Below are positions 1-9,364 of a stretch of 64,000 nt of DNA, in pieces. Position 1 is the first letter of the stretch; every line of letters starts with the position of its first letter. The translations under genes and the position numbers were made by a program. The notes under the pieces are model-generated. The model was not told the DNA's origin. It made no database searches and worked only from the letters and a program-made list of their open reading frames with translations. Source of the DNA: Bacteroidota bacterium. Lineage in GTDB: Bacteria; Bacteroidota; Bacteroidia; Bacteroidales; WCHB1-69. The stretch lies in contig JAGDMF010000001.1 of the NCBI GenBank assembly GCA_017860455.1, positions 79,127 through 143,126 of the forward strand. Reading direction: 5' to 3'.

Positions 1-3000
1 ATAACCAGTTGAGCTCTTGGTAAGGAGTTGGCATAGGAATGCTTGTCCACATTACGTTATTAAACAATTGCATTTTCAACTGACGTCTTAACTTTTGATT
101 ATTATCTTCCACAGTATTACTATGAGTAATGGCAGTAACTTTTTGGAATTTTGCATTAACCCATCTACATTCATCATAAGCACCACAATCGTAGAAAGCA
201 TTATAATTACCATTATTATCTTGGAAATAACCACCATGAGTATTACCATTACTATTTATAGTATTATCATCATCGTTCCAGTTACGATATCTTTGAGCTC
301 TGTAAATTGCAGATGAAGTATTACCTGAACTGTTTAAAACATAAACATAGTGTTTTCCACCCCAAACTATTTTTGCATCCCATTGAGGATCACCACCTGA
401 TAGATCATAGTTTTCTCTAAATACGTTATATGTAGCTTCATTGATTGCTGTACCATCTGGAGTTATAGCCCAAGTTGAACTTGGATTGAAAACCATATCA
501 GCACCATTATAATCAGGTAATGAGGAATCTTCACTGAACATTACATTTAAACGTTCACCGGTTTCAACATTGATTGCATATCCTGGGAACCAACCCATTC
601 CTGTAGTAGAAATGAGATCACCTTCAGCAGCATTATAACCTTGATCACCAGCTTTTTTACCGTTTTTATCTACAGATGGAGATTTTCTAGGTTCTTGTTT
701 TAAGGCACCACCTTCAGTAGCATTTTTGTCTTCTCCGGCTTCTAATACGATACAACGAGTCCATTTGGTTTTATCTGGTGTTAATACAACATCTACAGAA
801 TATAAGTTTGTCATGGTATAGTTGTACCCTGGATGTCCTGTAGTAATATTCCAGTTGTGGAATACAAAATATGCAGGAACTGGTTCATTATTTGGATCGT
901 CATCAGGATTTACATATTTAGCTTGAGGTCCACCATTATAAGGTGAAGATAAAATATAAGGAGCCCAAGTTCCATCATTCACTTTTTCAAATTGAGCAAG
1001 TGGATCTTTCCAAATTCTTGTATCTCTGCCATCTTTATCCATGTCTTTGGGTATATGCATATCTTCTTGTCTCCATTTGAAATACTCATCTTCTGCTCCA
1101 TCCTGTGTTTCACCTTCATCAGTCCATGGACCAACAGCTTGAACACCACTTCTAATCCAATTGGATGGGATTGTTCCTTCAGAATCCTGAACACCCCATA
1201 ACCATGGTTTCGTTGCATCTTTATATTCAATTGTTGAACCAATGAAATCAACTTGACCATAAAAATAATAACTCTTATAATTCAAATTTGTATCAGCAAT
1301 CAACCAATCTAATACTTCAGACTGATGGATTTGGAAATATTTATTTTTAACATTTACAGCCAATCCAAGTGGTAAGAAAAGTTGCTCATTAGTAACACTA
1401 ATTGACTTTTGTGATGGAATAGAGCGCATAGCAGAACCATCTATATTAACATATCCTAAATCAATAATTTGTTGATCTGTGACATTGTCTGCAAATTCTA
1501 ATACCCACTCAGTGGTATCAGTTACATCAATGGCTGAATCTGAAGGATCTACAAATTTGATAATATAATCAAGAGGTTGTACTTTTAGAGGGTCAATAAC
1601 AGTGATAGAAAGTGGACCAGCATCATTTTTGTATGTGATATCATTTACAGTCCATGTATTATTATCTCCACCACTCATAATTTTATTGATTGTTTCATCA
1701 GTTAAATCTACAAAGTTACCACCATTACCTTGACCTTGAATTCTGGTAATCTGAGGAGTAGAACCATAAGAGGAGTTTAAAACAGTACCTTCAGAGTGAG
1801 AAGTTGATGGGTGAGGAATAGCTGAAACTGGTTTAATAGATTTACCACCAGCCGCTTTTCTACCAGCTAAATACACTGTTTTTTGACCATATAATCCACC
1901 AGTAATATCAGGATTAATGGAGAAAGGAGCATATTCATTGTATGCATAAGCAATAACCAAGAAATAGTAAGTTTTATAATTTACTAACGTTTTAGAACCG
2001 GAAGCGAATGCATCTTGTGTTACTTTAAGAGTATGGAAAATACCGTTATTAGCACCATTTACTTTTTCAACAGGAACTGAAGTTCCAAGTGCATCATTGT
2101 ATTCCCAGTTGATTAATTGTCCAATGGAAGTACCATTTTCTTTGAAATTTTCAATGTCACATTGTGCAATTAATCTGGATTTTTCAGAATTATAGATTTC
2201 AGATACACTAACATTACTATTTTTTAATTGGAATATTTGATATCCTTCAAATCTATATTTATTATCAGCCTCTGTTTCAGTTCCAAAAATTTTCTTAGGA
2301 ATTTGAGCATCAACTTCTTCATATTGCTCTAAGTAGTTATTACTTAGTGGGTCATCGTTAGTTACATAAAGGATTAATTCTTGATCTAATTCTCTAACTG
2401 CAAGATCTGGTGCATCTGGTCCATCAAGTACTTTAAAACAATTTTCAAATAAAGCCTGACATTTATCATCAGCTATTTTTAGAAGTTCAACGGAAGCCCA
2501 TGCTCCACCTTGTGAAGCTCTTGCCCAAGGAATACCTACAGTGATATAGTTTACAGCGCCTGCTTTCAATGTGAAAGGTCCTGCAGATTGCATAAAACGA
2601 CGGTCAAAAGGTGGATTTTGTTCACCTTCTTCTGTCCAAAGTTTTCCATATTGTGGATCTTCTCCTTTTGTTCCCCAATTACATGGGTCAGTATCACCTG
2701 GGAACATAAAATCACATTCAGGAACATTACCACGATTCCAAGCGTTTCCGCCATATTGCATATGTGTTCCATCTTTCCAGATTCCTTGAAGTAGATTATA
2801 GTATTCAAAAGCAACTGAAGGGTCACCTCTAGGAGAGTCATCATTATTATGATATACAAAACGTCTCATACCAAAACGTTCATTATCCAGAATTCCATCT
2901 CCAAAGTTTACTCCATTAATTGCAAATTGGTCATTTTCAAATCCTGTTATTTCTGCACTATTAACAAATTGTTGACAGTAACCGGTAGTTGAAATTGAAT

Positions 3001-4162
3001 CTTTATTGAAACGAGGATTATCTCTGTCATCAGGATCGATATAGGGTCCTTGGAAAAAGTCAACACCCACAGCTGGTGGTTGATTACCATAGTGTTGAAT
3101 TTGACCTGAACCATCAGTTTCTCTTCCGTTATAGCAATATCCAAGACCTCTTAAAACATCACAACCAACAAAATCATCATCAGCAAAACCTAAATCTGGG
3201 TCAACCCATTGAGAGAAGAAAGTGTTTGTTAAAGCATAAGTTGAACGGTTGATGATTTCATAAGAATAGAAAGTCATATTGTTTAATTCGTCATTCGTAG
3301 CGAAAGCAAAAGCTTGTCCACGAATTTCCAAACCGATTGGGTCTCCTTGTGATTCAGTGTGAGGACCTCCTTTATCGTTAAATATCCAAAATAAAGTTTC
3401 ATCCCCTTTTAAAACGTGGTCAGCATAAATCATTTTATTATCATAACCATAATTTTGTTGAATCCAGGTTCTTTCTGGAGTCCAAGGTAATAGATCCTGA
3501 GCTGCAAGAGCAATATTATCAGGGGTCCATGGACAAAGATCATTATTTAAATCGTAATAAGGATAGTCACCGGCATTATAATCGTAAACACCATCTTCGT
3601 TAACATCTTTAAAAGGAGCTAAGTAATATGACTGTCCTGGTTGACCATGAGCCGGCCATTGAGTAATACTTGATGGAGGAGTATAAGTTGGATCATTTGT
3701 TGCATGAGCAGCAATATGAGCTTCCACTTCTGCACGTGTAATTTTGAAATGTTTATCATACTTACTACATGTTTGTTGATTAATAGAAGCACCTTCAATT
3801 GTAAGAGGACCAGTCCAGTAATCATCTCCAATTTGACGGAATCTTACTGCAGCTAATCTCAATTGTTGACTAACGTCGCGACCTCCAATCCAAAGAGCAG
3901 CGGCAAACATGGATGTTTTACCTGATCCTCTTGGAACCTCATATTGAGCAATTTCTTTAAACCACATAGTACCATTTGTTTCAACATAAGCTCTTACATT
4001 GTTAATGGTAAGTTGATTGGAGTTTGTTGCAGGCAAACAAGTGGCAGATTCCTTTTGAACAGGAGCCTGGATTGTACCCACATATTTTTTTGCAAAAAGG
4101 GAGGGGGACACAATAATTACCAGAAGTGTAATTAAAACTAAAATTTTGTTTTTATTATTCAT
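1..4162 (-). CDS. Very large secreted protein, 3' end outside window (partial)
   Basis: This frame is open from an ATG at 4162 to the left edge, giving about 1387 codons without a stop. The first about 24 residues form a signal peptide (MNNKNKILVLITLLVIIVSP, then SLFA). The mature part begins with a block containing WFKEIAQYEVPRGSGKTSMF and AALWIGG, followed by many Trp/Tyr/Asp/Gly/Asn-rich stretches. I recognise this as a large extracellular protein type common in Bacteroidota genomes and often annotated only as a T9SS-sorted protein. The C-terminus, where a sorting domain would sit, is not visible. It starts 33 nt after the stop of the TonB-dependent receptor upstream, so the two are probably co-transcribed and may work together at the outer membrane. 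Function is unknown. The reading frame is certain; the family link is moderate. Confidence 0.8.
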   Translation of the reverse strand, partial: MNNKNKILVLITLLVIIVSPSLFAKKYVGTIQAPVQKESATCLPATNSNQLTINNVRAYVETNGTMWFKEIAQYEVPRGSGKTSMFAAALWIGGRDVSQQLRLAAVRFRQIGDDYWTGPLTIEGASINQQTCSKYDKHFKITRAEVEAHIAAHATNDPTYTPPSSITQWPAHGQPGQSYYLAPFKDVNEDGVYDYNAGDYPYYDLNNDLCPWTPDNIALAAQDLLPWTPERTWIQQNYGYDNKMIYADHVLKGDETLFWIFNDKGGPHTESQGDPIGLEIRGQAFAFATNDELNNMTFYSYEIINRSTYALTNTFFSQWVDPDLGFADDDFVGCDVLRGLGYCYNGRETDGSGQIQHYGNQPPAVGVDFFQGPYIDPDDRDNPRFNKDSISTTGYCQQFVNSAEITGFENDQFAINGVNFGDGILDNERFGMRRFVYHNNDDSPRGDPSVAFEYYNLLQGIWKDGTHMQYGGNAWNRGNVPECDFMFPGDTDPCNWGTKGEDPQYGKLWTEEGEQNPPFDRRFMQSAGPFTLKAGAVNYITVGIPWARASQGGAWASVELLKIADDKCQALFENCFKVLDGPDAPDLAVRELDQELILYVTNDDPLSNNYLEQYEEVDAQIPKKIFGTETEADNKYRFEGYQIFQLKNSNVSVSEIYNSEKSRLIAQCDIENFKENGTSIGQLINWEYNDALGTSVPVEKVNGANNGIFHTLKVTQDAFASGSKTLVNYKTYYFLVIAYAYNEYAPFSINPDITGGLYGQKTVYLAGRKAAGGKSIKPVSAIPHPSTSHSEGTVLNSSYGSTPQITRIQGQGNGGNFVDLTDETINKIMSGGDNNTWTVNDITYKNDAGPLSITVIDPLKVQPLDYIIKFVDPSDSAIDVTDTTEWVLEFADNVTDQQIIDLGYVNIDGSAMRSIPSQKSISVTNEQLFLPLGLAVNVKNKYFQIHQSEVLDWLIADTNLNYKSYYFYGQVDFIGSTIEYKDATKPWLWGVQDSEGTIPSNWIRSGVQAVGPWTDEGETQDGAEDEYFKWRQEDMHIPKDMDKDGRDTRIWKDPLAQFEKVNDGTWAPYILSSPYNGGPQAKYVNPDDDPNNEPVPAYFVFHNWNITTGHPGYNYTMTNLYSVDVVLTPDKTKWTRCIVLEAGEDKNATEGGALKQEPRKSPSVDKNGKKAGDQGYNAAEGDLISTTGMGWFPGYAINVETGERLNVMFSEDSSLPDYNGADMVFNPSSTWAITPDGTAINEATYNVFRENYDLSGGDPQWDAKIVWGGKHYVYVLNSSGNTSSAIYRAQRYRNWNDDDNTINSNGNTHGGYFQDNNGNYNAFYDCGAYDECRWVNAKFQKVTAITHSNTVEDNNQKLRRQLKMQLFNNVMWTSIPMPTPYQELNWL

Positions 4163-4195
4163 AACCTTTTATATTTTTCTTTGTAATTAATGTTA

Positions 4196-7100
4196 TTAAA
4201 AGCCAAATAATACTCCTAGACTAACTGTAGTTGGTGAACTATAATTATAAGGATTACGCATTGCCATATTGTAATAGTTAACAAAAGAAGGAACGTAAAT
4301 TTGACTATTAATTAATTGTTGGAACTGTTCTGATGCTAAAACACCATCATCTTCAGGATTACCAGTATAAGTATAAACACTTACTACATTTTTAAAGTTA
4401 AATATGTTGGCAATATCTATATAAACAGATAAGTTTCCTTGTTTTGAAGGTTTGTTATTTTCATCTTTTTTACCAAATTTAAAATCGAAACTTTTGTCAA
4501 TTCTAACATCACATTGGAAAATCCATGGTCTGTTTGATCCATTGATAGAACCTGATAATTGAGATTTACCACCTAATCCGAAATTAGAGAAAGGGGTATT
4601 AGATCTGCTGTATGGCATACCGGATGCAGCAGAGAAGAAAATAGAAGCACTGGTATTTTGTAACCAATATACTTTTTTGGTTGTTTTTCCATCTTTAGAT
4701 TTTCTTTCAATTTCTGGGCCTTGATTTGGTCCGAAACCATAATTGATGGTTGCTGTCATTCTGTGTCTTTGGTCAAAACTTAAATTGGTTAACGTTCTTA
4801 AGTTAGGTTGACCTGAAGCAATAATGGCTAAGTTTGATCCTGCAGAAGAACCTGTACCTTTTGCAAACTGAAGAGTATAATTAGCTCTGAAAGTTAAATT
4901 TTTAGTTCCAATTAAATTGTATCCAAGAGTGAAACCCTGAACAGTACCAAAGTCAATATTGTCAAAAGAATAATAGGTACTAGGATATGCCCCTGTAAAA
5001 CGGTATGATTGAATTTGGTCACGTTTTTCAGAATAATAGGCGGATAAGCTAATCCCGGCACTTTGGCTTAATCTTTGTTGGAAACCAATTTCATAATCTA
5101 TACTTCTTTGAGGTTTTAGATTTGGATTGTTAACAGAATTGCCTGCATTAGATCCAAATTTTTCAATAAATAAGTAACTTACAGGGTTTAATTGTAAATT
5201 AGTTGGTCTATAAGAGATTACATTGTAGTTTGCATAGAATAATGATTGTTCACCAACAGGGAATGAGAAAGATAAACGAGGCATTACAGACCATTGAGGA
5301 ATATAATCTTCAAAAGCTTTTCCACTTACTTTAGAGATGGCTGTTTCATCAAGAGCTTCAATAAGCGCAGGTCCACCGGTTGCACCAAGCAATGTAGTTG
5401 GGTCAGTAATTTGTTGTCCATTGGCATCATACCAATCTCTACCATCACGATATCCAATAATAGATTGTGTATTACCATCAGGTGTTTTACCCTTTTCATT
5501 GATATATACCACCCAACTATCTTCCGCATTACTTACAAATCTATCATCTCCAAATCCAAATTCACCGGATTTTAAAGAACCAACAGTGTGAGCTTCTCTA
5601 AATAAGAAAGGATCTTTTAACACTTGTTGATTGGCATCAAAACGGTCAACACGAATACCGGCACTTACTACTAAATTTTTAATAGAAAGTTTATCCTGAA
5701 TATAAAATGCTAAATAGATCGGTTCATAAGCTCCAATTGCATAATTGAACACTTTATTACCATTATTATCTGTTTCTCCATCAAAGAAGTCAGTAATACT
5801 GGTTTTTTTAGTTGTACGATTTGTACCAGTATAGTCGTATCCATAATAACCCACCATTGGACCACTGATACCGATTAATAATTCGTCAGCAGAGAACATT
5901 CCAATTTCGAATAAACTTGGATCGTAACTATCGATATCCAACCAATCGTCACCATTAGGATCAAGACCCAATTTAATACGAAGATTTCTGTCAAATGAAG
6001 ATTGATCAGACAAATTGACTAATTGATTGTATTCAATTGTATCATTAGCTTCCACATTAAAATAATCGTATCCTGGAGTATAGGGGTGCTCAACATCTAA
6101 CTGACTGATATGGAAGTTTTGTTTTTGTCTCATAATGGTCCATAAACTATATGGAGCAACACTCCATGATCTGTAAGTAAGTTTTTCAATTTCGAAACCT
6201 AATTTTACATCATGGTCATTTAAGTTGATTGAAATATTTGCTTTTGCAGAAAGAACTGCATTACGTGATTTTCCGTAACCGGAAGAAACAGAACCAGGCA
6301 TTGGATATAAACCATAGATAGCACTAGGACCATCTCCATTTCTTAAAGCTCCAAAGGAAGAATAAAGAGTGAGATTATAAGGTATAGTATATCCAAAATA
6401 ATTATTAAAGAATTCAGGAGAATAACGATCTACAAAATTTTGAGTATAGATAGCCAAATCAGGATTGGAAGAAGTAGATGCATCAAATGTTACAATTGAA
6501 TCATAAACAGTTTTTAGAACCACCATATTTCTGTATAAAACAGAATCAATCCAGATGTCTTCTCTATTATAAATTTTTGCACGTTTGGTAGTGAATTTTC
6601 CAATATGACCATATTTGAAATAGTTGTCTTTAAATCGGGAATCTTCAGAAACATAATCAGAAATTGAGTAGCTCACATTAACGTCATACATAATATTTTT
6701 AAGTACTTCATCTGGATTTTTTGAATCAGGAGCTTTTACTCTATGCGTTAAACGACCATAAATTCTTAATGTTGAACCATGTCCTACTCCATTATTGGCA
6801 TTATTGAAAACAGAATTATAAAGTCCCCAATCTTTACCAAAGCTATATTCATAAGTTCCTCCAACAGTAAGTTTTATCGTGTTTTTTGGAATTCCACTTT
6901 CAAATTTACCACCACCGCCAACAATGTCAATTTTACCAGTAAATGTGAAGCCATAAGATTCAGCATTTTGTCTAACTCTTTGTTTATAAAAAGATTCAGA
7001 CGTTAGATATTCACCGTTTGAATAGTTGGCCCCTAATTGTAAATCGTCATAACGTAAAGGATTAGCTTTAAGGGTTGAAATTGCTTCATCCGTAGCTCTC

Positions 7101-7960
7101 CAGGTACCACCTCTGGAAGGTGACCCATCCTTATTGTAGTATGCTTCACCACTTAATAAAAATCCGGCTTTTGAAGGATAGTTTGGTTTTTCACCCTTGA
7201 TTAATGGACCGCTAAATGAAATTGCGGCTAGAAAGTTATTGTATCCATCCACAGATCCTCTAACTTCAGAACTAAATGTATAAACACTAGGTGCACCTTT
7301 AGTGTTAATTACTCTAAAACTAGTACCATCGCCAAACTCAGCAGGAATTGCACCTGTTAAAAGTTCAATACTCTCAATGGAGTTAAAGTTTACATTACCG
7401 TTACGAACAACAACACCATCAATAATGGTTTTTTGTCCATCTGAACGGTTTCCTCTAACATTTGAATTCCCAGCAGCATCCATAGATGTACCTTCAGCTC
7501 CACTTAAAGCACTGTTAATATTTCTTCCAACAGTTTTTTTAAGTTGTTCACCTGAGACTTGCATACCTATAGCAGAAGTAGGGTCTTTAATAGGAGAAGA
7601 TGCTTTTACATCAATTATACCTAACTGATTTGAACAATCTAATTCAATATCAGCCAACATAACTGTTGCACTTCCATTATTGGAAATCCCTTTTAGTCCA
7701 GCTTTTCCGCTACAGTTTGCAGAATTCCCAGCAATAACTTCAAAAGTACCAGCAGAAACTCCAAAAAACTGAAATTCTCCTTTCTCATCAGTTATCATTA
7801 AACCAACAACGTCAGTACCTTTATACAGCATAACTTGCTGGTACTGTTGTGGTTCACCACTAGGAGTAACAATTGTACCTTTAATGATACCGGTCTGACC
7901 AAACAAACAGTTGGCGGCAAAAATCATTACACTAAGTGTAAAAAGTAATTTTTTAATCAT
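4196..7960 (-). CDS. TonB-dependent receptor with N-terminal carboxypeptidase-regulatory-like domain
   Basis: 1254 residues. A signal peptide (about 1-22, ending LFGQ) is followed by a carboxypeptidase-regulatory-like beta-sandwich (about 22-110: GIIKGTIVTPSGEPQ, DEKGEFQFFGVSAGTFEV). A TonB plug domain follows (about 125-235, with NVRGNRSDGQKTIIDGV and SIESIELLTGAIPAEFGDG). The rest is a long beta-barrel ending in aromatic Phe (SLGVLFGF). The protein should sit in the outer membrane and import a ligand using TonB energy; the ligand cannot be read from sequence. No SusD-like gene is next to it. The downstream partner is instead the very large secreted protein starting 33 nt later. It is larger than most TonB receptors (700-1000 residues) because of long extracellular loops. 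Confidence 0.93.
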   Translation of the reverse strand: MIKKLLFTLSVMIFAANCLFGQTGIIKGTIVTPSGEPQQYQQVMLYKGTDVVGLMITDEKGEFQFFGVSAGTFEVIAGNSANCSGKAGLKGISNNGSATVMLADIELDCSNQLGIIDVKASSPIKDPTSAIGMQVSGEQLKKTVGRNINSALSGAEGTSMDAAGNSNVRGNRSDGQKTIIDGVVVRNGNVNFNSIESIELLTGAIPAEFGDGTSFRVINTKGAPSVYTFSSEVRGSVDGYNNFLAAISFSGPLIKGEKPNYPSKAGFLLSGEAYYNKDGSPSRGGTWRATDEAISTLKANPLRYDDLQLGANYSNGEYLTSESFYKQRVRQNAESYGFTFTGKIDIVGGGGKFESGIPKNTIKLTVGGTYEYSFGKDWGLYNSVFNNANNGVGHGSTLRIYGRLTHRVKAPDSKNPDEVLKNIMYDVNVSYSISDYVSEDSRFKDNYFKYGHIGKFTTKRAKIYNREDIWIDSVLYRNMVVLKTVYDSIVTFDASTSSNPDLAIYTQNFVDRYSPEFFNNYFGYTIPYNLTLYSSFGALRNGDGPSAIYGLYPMPGSVSSGYGKSRNAVLSAKANISINLNDHDVKLGFEIEKLTYRSWSVAPYSLWTIMRQKQNFHISQLDVEHPYTPGYDYFNVEANDTIEYNQLVNLSDQSSFDRNLRIKLGLDPNGDDWLDIDSYDPSLFEIGMFSADELLIGISGPMVGYYGYDYTGTNRTTKKTSITDFFDGETDNNGNKVFNYAIGAYEPIYLAFYIQDKLSIKNLVVSAGIRVDRFDANQQVLKDPFLFREAHTVGSLKSGEFGFGDDRFVSNAEDSWVVYINEKGKTPDGNTQSIIGYRDGRDWYDANGQQITDPTTLLGATGGPALIEALDETAISKVSGKAFEDYIPQWSVMPRLSFSFPVGEQSLFYANYNVISYRPTNLQLNPVSYLFIEKFGSNAGNSVNNPNLKPQRSIDYEIGFQQRLSQSAGISLSAYYSEKRDQIQSYRFTGAYPSTYYSFDNIDFGTVQGFTLGYNLIGTKNLTFRANYTLQFAKGTGSSAGSNLAIIASGQPNLRTLTNLSFDQRHRMTATINYGFGPNQGPEIERKSKDGKTTKKVYWLQNTSASIFFSAASGMPYSRSNTPFSNFGLGGKSQLSGSINGSNRPWIFQCDVRIDKSFDFKFGKKDENNKPSKQGNLSVYIDIANIFNFKNVVSVYTYTGNPEDDGVLASEQFQQLINSQIYVPSFVNYYNMAMRNPYNYSSPTTVSLGVLFGF

Positions 7961-8081
7961 AGCCTTTATTTTATATTAAACATTATTTTTTCATTACAAT
8001 ATTTTGGGCGGTAAATTTATAAAAAATATAGATACCATTTTATCATATCATCTTAAAATCTAAAAAAAAATTGATATTCAA

Positions 8082-8522
8082 TTAATTATACCTTCTTTTC
8101 AGTATTTCTGAGTACAAAAAACCTTTCCTGATTTCGTCCTGTTCTATAGAAATATTAATTTTGTTTTCATCTTCATTATCAGCTACTTGCATCTTATTTT
8201 CCCCCATTTTTTGCTTATCAGATTTGTTTTTTTGGGGTTGTGCAAAATCGGTTTCCAAAGAGGCTGTTTCCAACGTTTCCGAAGAAAATTTCCGATTTTT
8301 CAGCAATTGGTGTTCATCAAACTGCTCATAAGTTTCATATTCGCTATTGATCGGAGGAGCCTTTTTGGAATATTCTTCACTTGGCTGTTCTTTATACTCT
8401 TCAAAGGGGGAATAGGGAGGATTTGGGGTTTCAGCTTCTGCCTTACTTTTTGCTTTTCGGATAAATTTAAACAGATAGAATGCAATCACCAGTAAAATGA
8501 TAATGATTTGTTTCGGTTCCAT
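8082..8522 (-). CDS. Small single-pass membrane protein of unknown function
   Basis: About 146 residues from an ATG at 8522, two bases after the exonuclease stop. A TTG six bases upstream would add two residues and is less likely. Residues about 5-20 form one hydrophobic helix (IIIILLVIAFYLFKFI) followed by a Lys/Arg cluster, suggesting an N-out, cytoplasmic-tail topology. The rest is low-complexity, rich in Glu, Lys, Ser and Pro. The tail ends with a better-ordered block (DEIRKGFLYSEILKRRYN), a type I recognise from short Bacteroidota proteins of unknown role. It is the last gene of the PASTA, T9SS cargo, exonuclease operon. No function assigned. Confidence 0.72.
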   Translation of the reverse strand: MEPKQIIIILLVIAFYLFKFIRKAKSKAEAETPNPPYSPFEEYKEQPSEEYSKKAPPINSEYETYEQFDEHQLLKNRKFSSETLETASLETDFAQPQKNKSDKQKMGENKMQVADNEDENKINISIEQDEIRKGFLYSEILKRRYN

Positions 8523-8524
8523 GG

Positions 8525-9355
8525 TCAACTATTTAATTTATTTTTAAGGTCTGTTAATTTCATTTCTGTCCAGATTTGATCGATCACTTTCTTAGTAAAT
8601 CTAGGAAAGTCTGATTTTTTCATCCAATCGAAATAGGCGGGTTCTTTAGTAAAAATCTCTCTAACACTCTTCCCTTTGTGTTTTCCAAAATTAAAAATTT
8701 CAATATCATTTTCATCAAAAACAATGTGTCCGGCAAAATCAACACTTCTATTATCGGAGGTAAAAAAGCTTAACATTTTTACATCATTTGTAATGGCAAC
8801 TGAAGTACCATTTTTTTTGTCCTGATACATTTGACCTTCATAAAGATCAAGTTGTCCTTTTAGAACTTTGTAGGTTGCTTTTGTATCTGCTTCTGCCTGA
8901 TGAGCATTCTCTAATTCTGCATTACAATAAAACTTATAAGCTGCACTTAATGTTCTGGGTTCCATTTTATGAAAGATATTTTGAACATCAATAAATTTGA
9001 CTCCTCTGAGATCAAAATTTATATTCACTCTTAAAAATTCTTCCATTAAAAGTGGGAGATCAAATTTATTGGAATTGTAACCTGCAATATCGCAGTTTTG
9101 CATAAAAAGGGCTATTTCTGTGCCAATTTCTGCAAAATTAGGCTCATTTATGACATCTTCGTTCGAAATTCCATGAATAGCAAAAGCCTCATCCGAGATT
9201 TTAACATCAGGTTTTACACGATATGTTTTGGAAATTTCTGTTTGATCAGGAAGCACTTTCAATAATGAGATTTCAACAATCTGGTCTTTGCTTATATTCA
9301 GGCCTGTTGTTTCCAGATCAAAGAAAACCAATGGTTTTTCCAGTTTTAAGTTCAT
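8525..9355 (-). CDS. DEDDh 3'-5' exonuclease (DnaQ-like) with DUF3820-type tail
   Basis: 276 residues. The N-terminal about 165 residues are an RNase-H-fold exonuclease domain. Motif ExoI is FFDLETTGL (Asp13, Glu15), ExoII is GYNSNKFDLPLL (Asp99), and ExoIII is HQAEADTKAT (His152, Asp157), so all DEDDh catalytic residues are present. This is the family of the DNA polymerase III epsilon proofreading subunit, but it is encoded away from any polymerase gene and is probably a stand-alone exonuclease. Residues about 218-265 (FNFGKHKGKSVREIF...YFDWM) match the small DUF3820 module seen attached to such exonucleases. It lies 9 nt after the T9SS cargo gene and 2 nt before the small membrane protein. 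Confidence 0.9.
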   Translation of the reverse strand: MNLKLEKPLVFFDLETTGLNISKDQIVEISLLKVLPDQTEISKTYRVKPDVKISDEAFAIHGISNEDVINEPNFAEIGTEIALFMQNCDIAGYNSNKFDLPLLMEEFLRVNINFDLRGVKFIDVQNIFHKMEPRTLSAAYKFYCNAELENAHQAEADTKATYKVLKGQLDLYEGQMYQDKKNGTSVAITNDVKMLSFFTSDNRSVDFAGHIVFDENDIEIFNFGKHKGKSVREIFTKEPAYFDWMKKSDFPRFTKKVIDQIWTEMKLTDLKNKLNS

Positions 9356-9364
9356 TTTTGTTTT

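Noticed and set aside
5294..7628. Several antisense frames across the TonB receptor gene
   Set aside because: Shadows of the well-supported minus-strand gene, no start signals or domains.
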